Source of the DNA: Bacillota bacterium
Lineage (GTDB): Bacteria > Bacillota > Desulfitobacteriia > Desulfitobacteriales > Desulfitobacteriaceae
DNA length: 11,926 bases
Assembly: GCA_021849995.1 (NCBI GenBank)
Contig: JAJZSC010000046.1
Location: 1 to 11,926, forward strand
Direction of reading: 5' to 3'
Position 1 is the stretch's first letter; the number at the start of each line of letters is the position of its first letter. A program made the position numbers and the translations under genes. Under the pieces are notes generated by a model. It ran no database searches. It was given only the letters and a program-made list of their open reading frames with translations, and was not told where the DNA came from. Shown here piece by piece: positions 7,204 to 11,926 of the stretch.

Positions 7204-8556
7204 GTGGCCAATGTATCCACCGCAAAGAAACCAACAACTCCTTCCGGGGGTTGGACCGACCTTTGGAAGCTAGAAGATTATTGGGCTGTCTGGCTTGGTA
7301 CAGCAATTATATTATTGGCGATCTTGCTTTGGAATGAAGGCAACACATTTATGAATTGGATTTCCCTCAAAGTACCAAGCTATAGCCATTTTGAGGCTGC
7401 TTATAGCTATATTATCATTCATACTAGCGCACTTTTCGCACTTTATTTATTTTTCCTGATTTTATTCTCTATAGCTGTTAAAGCGCTCTCACAGGAAATT
7501 ATTCCCTTTCTCGCCGGATTTACTGTCCTGTTCACTTTAAGCGTTGCTGTTGCGGTGGGAGGTTCTTGGGATGTAATGAAAAGATACAACCTTGAAACTC
7601 CTCTGCTTGCTCTTGCGGTTGGTCTGGTAATCGGGAATCTTATCAAGATTCCAGCCTGGCTGAGTACAGCGCTTCGGACACAGTTTTTTGTAAAGACTGG
7701 GATCGTGCTAATGGGTGCTACCCTACCGGTTACCCTGATTGTTCAAGCCGGCTCAACGGCCTTTGCTCAGGCAACAATTATCGCAGCAGCAACTTTCCTC
7801 TCTATCTACTGGGCCGGTACACGCATTTTTGATCTGGATAAGCGCTTTGCGGCAACATTGGCAGCCGGAGGTTCTATCTGTGGTGTTTCTGCTTCCATCG
7901 CAATTGGTGGGGCCGTTAAAGCGGAGAAGCACCATGTATCTATTGCGATTTCTTTGGTTATCCTCTGGTCTATAATAATGATTTTCGCCTTGCCCGCCGC
8001 TATTCGATTGTTAAATGTTCCACCTGGTGCGGCAGGGGCCTGGATAGGTACAGCTGAATTTGCCGATGCTCCTGGCATGGCTGCAGCTGCCGCTATTAAT
8101 GAGCAAGCAATTAAAACGTTTACTCTTATGAAAGTTGTTGGGAGGGACATGTTCATAGGAATTTGGTGCTTTATTATGGCTCTTTTCTCCATCACCAGAT
8201 GGGACAAGAGATATGAAGGGACCAAACCCAATGCAGCAGAAATCTGGATTCGTTTTCCCAAGTTTGTTTTAGGATTTATTATAGCATCTATCATCGTAAC
8301 CTTTTTGACTGCTTCTGCAGGTACTGCTACCTCGAAAGCGGTCTACAGCAACATCATTAGCCCAATTACCGAGTTAAGAAATTGGACCTTTATCTTTACT
8401 TTTCTCTCCATAGGGCTTACTAGTCGATTTAAGGAACTTACCTCCGTAGGCTGGAAGCCGTTTGCTGCGTTTACAGCAGGTGTATTGATAAACGTTCCGC
8501 TTGGGTATCTGTTATCCGTCGTGATCATGGGTAATTACTGGGTAACCGTCAAGTAA
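7204..8556 (+). CDS. YeiH-family (UPF0324) membrane protein, putative sulfur-anion exporter
   Basis: This is a multi-pass inner-membrane protein of the YeiH / UPF0324 family, often annotated as a putative sulfate exporter; transport substrates are not firmly established. The 450 residues contain about ten hydrophobic segments. Family signs are KTGIVLMGA (164-172), the GGSICGVSA loop (222-230), and the DAPGMAAAAAINE stretch (288-300). E. coli YeiH has about 350 residues, so roughly 100 N-terminal residues with two or more extra membrane segments (about 28-44 and 68-92) are additional. The start is GTG 7204, with AAGGAGAGG at 7188-7196. It follows the dsr terminator and is closed by its own terminator at 8569-8595. 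A YeiE/CysL-like regulator lies 535 bases downstream, recalling the yeiE-yeiH pair of enterobacteria. Export of sulfite or related anions is inference. Confidence 0.85.
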   Translation: MANVSTAKKPTTPSGGWTDLWKLEDYWAVWLGTAIILLAILLWNEGNTFMNWISLKVPSYSHFEAAYSYIIIHTSALFALYLFFLILFSIAVKALSQEIIPFLAGFTVLFTLSVAVAVGGSWDVMKRYNLETPLLALAVGLVIGNLIKIPAWLSTALRTQFFVKTGIVLMGATLPVTLIVQAGSTAFAQATIIAAATFLSIYWAGTRIFDLDKRFAATLAAGGSICGVSASIAIGGAVKAEKHHVSIAISLVILWSIIMIFALPAAIRLLNVPPGAAGAWIGTAEFADAPGMAAAAAINEQAIKTFTLMKVVGRDMFIGIWCFIMALFSITRWDKRYEGTKPNAAEIWIRFPKFVLGFIIASIIVTFLTASAGTATSKAVYSNIISPITELRNWTFIFTFLSIGLTSRFKELTSVGWKPFAAFTAGVLINVPLGYLLSVVIMGNYWVTVK

Positions 8557-8568
8557 TTGATGAGGTTA

Positions 8569-8595
8569 AAAAGCCTTCCGAGCGCGAAGGCTTTT
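8569..8595 (+). terminator. Intrinsic terminator after the YeiH gene
   Basis: AAAAGCCTTC (8569-8578) pairs with GAAGGCTTTT (8586-8595) around a 7-base loop. The A-run before and the T-run within the 3' arm could let it work in both directions. It starts 12 bases after the YeiH stop. Confidence 0.85.
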
Positions 8596-8612
8596 AGACG
8601 TTAAGGCAGATC

Positions 8613-8642
8613 TAAACAAATTATTTAAATTTGTGTTAAAAT
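8613..8642 (+). promoter_or_regulatory. Predicted promoter of the 122-aa / LysR / amidase unit
   Basis: An extended -10, TG-T-TAAAAT, lies at 8634-8642. A partial -35, TAAACA at 8613-8618, is 18 bases upstream of the TAAAAT. Transcription would begin near 8649, giving a leader of about 54 bases before ATG 8703. It is the first promoter-like sequence after the terminator at 8569-8595, so some promoter must lie in this interval. Confidence 0.5.
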
Positions 8643-8659
8643 AGATTTGAACAATCTAT
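8616..8659 (+). promoter_or_regulatory. Two adjacent 7-5-7 inverted repeats, candidate operators
   Basis: Dyad 1 is ACAAATT-N5-AATTTGT at 8616-8634, and dyad 2 is ATAGATT-N5-AATCTAT at 8641-8659. Both have perfect 7-base arms, a 5-base centre and a total length of 19, with centres 25 bases apart. They share the pattern AYARATT-N5-AATYTRT. Dyad 1 lies between the predicted -35 and -10, and dyad 2 covers the end of the -10 and the predicted start of transcription. A further half-site ATAGATTT stands at 8674-8681. Autoregulation by the LysR protein encoded downstream is the simplest idea, but the symmetric T-N11-A LysR motif is not met at these centres, so the binding protein is open. Confidence 0.55.
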
Positions 8660-8702
8660 GTAACACTATTCTTATAGATTTAAATAAAGGAGAAGAAAGT
8701 GA

Positions 8703-9071
8703 ATGCGTCCAGATAATGAGACCTGTGTACAACGCGCCCGGTTTTTCTTCTATTTCTTTGAAAAAAAGGATTGGCAACCTGGAGAAACCCCTCCGCTTGA
8801 TGCTATTATCAAGTCGAAGACTGTAGGCCCTGAAGCAATCCGCAATTTGAACAAGTTTCTGTCAACGAGACTGGAGCGGATCGCTGAAATGATGGAAATT
8901 CTTCTGCGAGCTCATGATGATTGGGCCATAACGGGTAAAAAGGATTACGTTCTCATGGAAACGGAAACATATGATTTCACAAATGCTATCCGGGTGCTGG
9001 AACAACACGGCTTTCATGATGACGAATTCATTTTAAAGGTCGAATATACACGTAAGTGGGGAGTTCTCTGA
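8703..9071 (+). CDS. Conserved-looking hypothetical protein, 122 aa
   Basis: I do not recognise this protein. The 122 residues show no signal peptide, membrane segment or metal-binding cysteine motif; C8 is the only cysteine. The N-terminal part is aromatic (RARFFFYFFEKKDW, 11-24). Residues about 43-72 are probably helical, with a heptad-like run of leucines and methionines. The C-terminal half reads as a mixed alpha/beta domain ending in a charged strand (EFILKVEYTRKW). AAAGGAG at 8686-8692 lies ten bases before the ATG. It is the first gene of the unit and is followed after 19 bases by the LysR gene, so a role as partner, sensor or target of that regulator is possible but not shown. Confidence 0.8.
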   Translation: MRPDNETCVQRARFFFYFFEKKDWQPGETPPLDAIIKSKTVGPEAIRNLNKFLSTRLERIAEMMEILLRAHDDWAITGKKDYVLMETETYDFTNAIRVLEQHGFHDDEFILKVEYTRKWGVL

Positions 9072-9090
9072 AAGGGAGGTTTAAGGCAAA

Positions 9091-10044
9091 ATGTTTGAAC
9101 AGCAGCTCTTAGTTTTTAAAGAGGTGGCGGAAACGAAAAATATCACCCTTGCCGCTAAGAAGCTTCACATGAGCCAACCCAGCATAAGTCTTCAGATTCA
9201 GAACCTGGAGAACCAGTACGGAGCTAAATTCTTCGATCGTACAAATAAAGGGGTTAGTCTGACCAGAGCTGGCGAAGTTTTTTACGAGCACGTAAAAAAT
9301 GTCTTGGAAATACTGAACAATGCTCAGCAGCAGGTTAGTTCTTTAGTTGAAGATCAAAGAGAGGTAATTTATCTAGGAGCTACTCTCACCATTGGGGAGT
9401 ATGTACTGCCGCCTATTCTTGCTTATATGAGCAAGAACAGGCCTGATGTAGATTTTAAAGTTAAAATTGCCAACACTGAGGCAATCTCCCAGGATGTATT
9501 AGAGAAACGTATTCACATTGGTTTGATCGAGGGACCTGTTCCGCGGCACAAAGAGCTGGTCGTAGAGAGTTTTTGGGAAGATGAATTAGTCGTAGTTGTT
9601 CCTTATCATCATCCATGGGGAACACGTACTAGTATTACGTTAGCGGAGCTCCCTCAGGAACGCCTCATTACCAGCGAGGTCGGATCAGGGACCAGAAAGG
9701 TCATGGAACTCGCGCTCAAAGAGAGGGGACTTGATCCTGCTCAACTTAATGTAACCATGGAGTTAGGGAGCACTCAGGCAATTAAACAAGTCGTAGCAGC
9801 AGGCCTTGGAATCGCGATCATTTCTGCCTTGACAGTACGGCGTGAGTGTGAACAGCATATATTTAAGGCCTTGAAGATTCAGGATTCCCCGGTCTATCGG
9901 ACCCTTAGTATCTTGAGTCATGCTCAAACGTCCCAAACAAAAGATGAGCGTTTTCTTATTAATTTGCTCCACGATCGGCAGCTATTATCAGATATATTAA
10001 GTAAAGACTGCTTCGGAATTGATTCAGCAGAAACCGAGTCTTGA
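9091..10044 (+). CDS. LysR-type regulator, CysL/YeiE-like
   Basis: This is a 317-residue LysR-family transcription regulator. The N-terminal winged helix-turn-helix spans about residues 1-62, with the recognition region AAKKLHMSQPSISLQIQNLE at 21-40. A linker helix follows, then a periplasmic-binding-protein-like effector domain from about 90. The effector domain carries CysL-type signatures: TIGEYVLPPIL (100-110), GLIEGPV (144-150), SEVGSGTRKV (195-204) and ELGSTQAIKQVVAAGLG (224-240). Bacillus CysL controls sulfite reductase genes, and enterobacterial YeiE is reported to respond to sulfite, so a sulfite-type effector is a fair guess here beside dsr and a YeiH gene. AAGGGAGG at 9072-9079 precedes the ATG. 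The gene sits 19 bases after the 122-residue gene and 41 before the amidase, suggesting one message and autoregulation. Confidence 0.9.
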   Translation: MFEQQLLVFKEVAETKNITLAAKKLHMSQPSISLQIQNLENQYGAKFFDRTNKGVSLTRAGEVFYEHVKNVLEILNNAQQQVSSLVEDQREVIYLGATLTIGEYVLPPILAYMSKNRPDVDFKVKIANTEAISQDVLEKRIHIGLIEGPVPRHKELVVESFWEDELVVVVPYHHPWGTRTSITLAELPQERLITSEVGSGTRKVMELALKERGLDPAQLNVTMELGSTQAIKQVVAAGLGIAIISALTVRRECEQHIFKALKIQDSPVYRTLSILSHAQTSQTKDERFLINLLHDRQLLSDILSKDCFGIDSAETES

Positions 10045-10085
10045 TTTAAACTAACATTGGTTTATTAGTCAGAGAGGTAATTTAA

Positions 10086-10964
10086 GTGCAAAAGGACTGT
10101 ATAATTGGGCTTGTCCAAATGATCTCAACTGTCGGAGACACGAATCGCAATTTAAGCAGGATACTAGTCACGGCAGAAGAAGCCGCTGGCAGAGGTGCAT
10201 CCTTACTTTGTTTTCCGGAGAGTGCCCTTCATGGCTATTCCCCGCAAGATGCCCCCAGTCTTGGAGATAGCTTAGACAGTCCGGCTATACGACGGCTCAG
10301 GGAATGTGCCTCTGATTTACAAATAACCTTGTTGGTTGGCATGGTTGAACGTGTCTGTAAAAATGTAAAGCCATATCTAGCTCAGGTAATTGTCTTCCCA
10401 GACAGAGAGCCACAGGTTTACCGCAAAGTTCATTTAGGAAGAAGTGAACAAGAATACTTCTCTGCCGGAAATGATTTTCCTGTCTTCTTTAGCGGAGGAA
10501 TGAGGTTTGCCGTTGGAATATGCTGGGATTGGCACTTCCCAGAGATGGCTGCAATTTACTCTTTAAAAGGTGCCGAGCTATTACTTGCACCACATGCTTC
10601 TCCACTTGTGGCTGGGAATCGTAAAGAAATTTGGCTGCGTTATCTCGGTGCCAGAGCTTATGACAATTCTGTGTATTTAGCAGCCTGTAACTTGATTGGC
10701 CCAAACGGCTCAGGCAAAGAATTTAGCGGTGGGGCACTAGTTCTGGGGCCCAAAGGGGATATTCTAGCCGAGTCAGGCAACTGTGGAGAAGAGATCGTTT
10801 TCGCCAACCTCTCGGCTGAGAGGATCAATACTCTGCGCAGTGCTAGTCGTGCTTCGATGAAAGAGAGTTTTTTCCTAGCAGACCGCCGCAAAGATCTCTA
10901 TCGTGAATTACTGGAGCTTAATCCGGTAGTTTTTGATGTTGAGGATAAGAGTCAAAACGAATAA
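10086..10964 (+). CDS. Carbon-nitrogen hydrolase (nitrilase superfamily amidase)
   Basis: This is a 292-residue cytoplasmic enzyme of the nitrilase superfamily, which cleaves non-peptide C-N bonds of amides, carbamoyl compounds or nitriles. The catalytic Glu-Lys-Cys triad is visible: E45 in CFPESALHG, K114 in VYRKVHLG, and C146 in VGICWDWHFPE. The last motif resembles the amidase branches more than true nitrilases. The substrate cannot be read from the sequence. The start is GTG 10086, with GAGAGGT at about 10072-10078; an ATG-started protein would lose the first beta strand. It is the last gene of the unit with the LysR regulator and is followed by a terminator at 11040-11066. A link to sulfur-compound amides is speculation. 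Confidence 0.9.
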   Translation: MQKDCIIGLVQMISTVGDTNRNLSRILVTAEEAAGRGASLLCFPESALHGYSPQDAPSLGDSLDSPAIRRLRECASDLQITLLVGMVERVCKNVKPYLAQVIVFPDREPQVYRKVHLGRSEQEYFSAGNDFPVFFSGGMRFAVGICWDWHFPEMAAIYSLKGAELLLAPHASPLVAGNRKEIWLRYLGARAYDNSVYLAACNLIGPNGSGKEFSGGALVLGPKGDILAESGNCGEEIVFANLSAERINTLRSASRASMKESFFLADRRKDLYRELLELNPVVFDVEDKSQNE

Positions 10965-11039
10965 TGTAAAACGGATAGAGCAATTCGACATATAACATGC
11001 ATTTACTACTTATAAATCTAAATTTAATAGCCGGGGTCC

Positions 11040-11066
11040 AAAGGAAGTGACAATACTTCCTTTTTT
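11040..11066 (+). terminator. Intrinsic terminator after the amidase gene
   Basis: AAAGGAAGT (11040-11048) and ACTTCCTTT (11055-11063) form a 9-base-pair stem with loop GACAAT, and the T-run continues to 11066. It lies 75 bases after the amidase stop. Confidence 0.85.
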
Positions 11067-11106
11067 CTTTGCTAAACTGCCAGAAAAATACGAAAGCAGG
11101 AAAAGG

Positions 11107-11172
11107 ATGGCTAAATCTGAAAGGAAGAGAAAGAGAGTCTCCGGAGGATTAAATAAGAGCGGGATAAGCTAG
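11107..11172 (+). CDS. Possible 21-residue basic micropeptide
   Basis: ATG 11107 to TAG 11170-11172 encodes 21 residues with eight Lys/Arg and one Glu, the basic block being SERKRKR near the N-terminus. AGGA at 11098-11101 stands five bases before the ATG. It lies alone between the amidase terminator and the nrdR promoter. There is no family I recognise and no promoter that I can point to, and purine-rich DNA of this kind easily gives Lys/Arg codons by chance. Confidence 0.2.
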   Translation: MAKSERKRKRVSGGLNKSGIS

Positions 11173-11190
11173 AAGTGAATTTAAAAGGAT

Positions 11191-11220
11191 TTGACATACT
11201 ATATATAGTGTTGCTAAAAT
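11191..11220 (+). promoter_or_regulatory. nrdR promoter, sigma-A type
   Basis: A perfect -35 TTGACA (11191-11196) and an extended -10 TG-C-TAAAAT (11212-11220) are separated by 18 bases. Transcription would start near 11227, about 25 bases before the nrdR start codon. Confidence 0.8.
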
Positions 11221-11241
11221 AAACCAGGTACTAGATATAGG
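11198..11241 (+). promoter_or_regulatory. Two NrdR boxes over the nrdR promoter
   Basis: Box 1, ACTATATATAGT at 11198-11209, is a perfect palindrome that fits the known NrdR box core (ACWATATATWGT) and lies between -35 and -10. Box 2, ACTAGATATAGG at 11230-11241, matches box 1 at 10 of 12 positions and lies just after the predicted transcription start. They are 32 bases apart, about three helical turns, which is the usual arrangement of tandem NrdR boxes. This indicates that NrdR represses its own gene. Confidence 0.8.
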
Positions 11242-11251
11242 GGGTGAACAA

Positions 11252-11716
11252 TTGCGTTGTCCTTTTTGTACTAATGAAGACACCAAAGTACTGGATTCCC
11301 GGCAGGTCGAGGAAGGTAGTGTCATAAGGCGAAGACGGGAATGTGATGCTTGTTGTCGCCGTTTTACGACATTTGAAAAGTATGAAGATATTCCTTTAAG
11401 CGTGGTTAAAAAGGATGGCAGAAGAGAGGAGTTTTCTCGTCAAAAGCTGATGGTTGGACTTTTTAAGGCTTGCGAGAAAAGACCTGTTTCTGCTGAACAG
11501 ATTGAAGAAATTGCTTACGACATAGAAAAGAGTTTACGTAACAGGCACGAAAGAGAAGTGTCTACTGAAGCTATAGGGGAAGCGGTTATGGAATGTCTTT
11601 TTAAGCTTGACGAAATAGCATACATAAGGTTTGCTTCTGTTTACCGGCAGTTTACTGATATTCAGAGGTTTATGCAAGAGTTGCATCACTTGATTGAGAA
11701 GAGAAGAGATAAATAA
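11252..11716 (+). CDS. nrdR: NrdR, repressor of ribonucleotide reductase genes
   Basis: NrdR is an ATP/dATP-sensing, zinc-containing repressor of ribonucleotide reductase operons. The 154 residues are full length. The N-terminal zinc ribbon has C3-x2-C6 and C31-x2-C34, followed by the basic RRRREC stretch typical of the family. The ATP-cone domain spans about residues 49-139 (VVKKDGRREEFSRQKL ... VYRQF). The start codon is TTG 11252; no ATG precedes the invariant RCPFC motif, and GGGGG at 11240-11244 lies seven bases ahead. No ribonucleotide reductase gene is in the window. Confidence 0.97.
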   Translation: MRCPFCTNEDTKVLDSRQVEEGSVIRRRRECDACCRRFTTFEKYEDIPLSVVKKDGRREEFSRQKLMVGLFKACEKRPVSAEQIEEIAYDIEKSLRNRHEREVSTEAIGEAVMECLFKLDEIAYIRFASVYRQFTDIQRFMQELHHLIEKRRDK

Positions 11717-11898
11717 AGCACTGTACTTTTCGCGAAGTTTGGTTTCCTGCTCGCTTAAAGCCATTCCCTTGTGTAAACCAAAATCCTTCGGCAGTTTCTT
11801 GGGCTTCTTGCTCTGCTTTTTTCAGGTTAGGGTAGAGTAGTAAAGGTGTTCGAAAGAATTAAAGGCTATTAGAAAATAAAGAAAGTTGGGGATTCGAT
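11717..11898 (+). other. Region after nrdR without a supported gene
   Basis: I see no clear terminator or gene here. The minus strand has two overlapping open frames without a good start: one through about 11822-11717 reads lysine-rich and contains LPKDFGLHKGMALSEQE, and another in a second frame contains AEGFWFTQGNGFKRAG. Neither has a usable ribosome site, and both run on into the antisense of nrdR. They could be remains of a gene or chance. Confidence 0.4.
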
Positions 11899-11926
11899 TT
11901 GAGTTTCGTTGGAACAGTACCTAAGT
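11899..11926 (+). CDS. Possible start of a further gene, cut by the window edge
   Basis: TTG at 11899 opens a frame MSFVGTVPK that runs off the window. GGGG at 11888-11891 lies seven bases ahead. Nine residues are too few to name a family or to be sure that the gene is real. Confidence 0.25.

Noticed and set aside
7806..8294. 162-residue minus-strand open frame inside the YeiH gene
   Set aside because: It is antisense to membrane-segment codons, rich in Ala/Ile by complement, and has no supporting ribosome site or context.
1..11926. CRISPR array, tRNA, insertion sequence or prophage gene
   Set aside because: Reading the window showed no regularly spaced direct repeats, tRNA-like fold, transposase motif or phage protein.

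Overview
The window looks like chromosomal DNA of a Gram-positive, spore-forming-type sulfate or sulfite reducer (Desulfosporosinus / Desulfitobacterium / Desulfotomaculum-like Clostridia). The reasons are a complete dissimilatory sulfite reductase locus with dsrD, a DsrMK complex without any dsrJOP genes, strong AGGAGG-type ribosome binding sites with several GTG/TTG starts, moderately AT-rich DNA, and an nrdR gene with its own NrdR boxes. Genus assignment is inference from the gene set. All recognised genes are on the + strand.

Region 1 (2-2758): the 3' part of a small 2[4Fe-4S] ferredoxin gene, then dsrA, dsrB and dsrD in a tight run. DsrAB reduces sulfite, DsrD is its small activator, and the ferredoxin is a plausible electron donor. 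A strong hairpin without a U-run follows dsrD. Region 2 (2956-6911): dsrM, dsrK, dsrC and dsrN. DsrM (membrane cytochrome b) and DsrK (iron-sulfur, HdrD-like) feed menaquinol electrons to the DsrC disulfide or trisulfide, DsrC carries sulfur from DsrAB, and DsrN amidates siroheme for DsrAB. A hairpin at the dsrN stop and an intrinsic terminator at about 7004-7027 close the locus.

Region 3 (7204-8595): a YeiH-family (UPF0324) membrane protein with an N-terminal extension, closed by its own terminator. Region 4 (8613-11066): a three-gene transcription unit of an unrecognised 122-residue protein, a LysR regulator of the CysL/YeiE type, and a carbon-nitrogen hydrolase (nitrilase superfamily). It is preceded by two adjacent perfect 7-5-7 inverted repeats over the predicted promoter and followed by an intrinsic terminator. 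YeiH and a YeiE/CysL-like regulator beside dsr genes suggest a sulfite or sulfur-oxyanion stress module, which is inference. Region 5 (11191-11716): nrdR with a promoter overlapped by two NrdR boxes 32 bp apart. The last 200 bases hold no gene I can support, apart from a possible start of a further gene at the very end.

I see no CRISPR array, tRNA, rRNA, insertion sequence or phage gene. The core is a well-known pathway. The least explained parts are the paired dyads, the 122-residue protein with its LysR and amidase partners, and the hairpins that divide the dsr locus.
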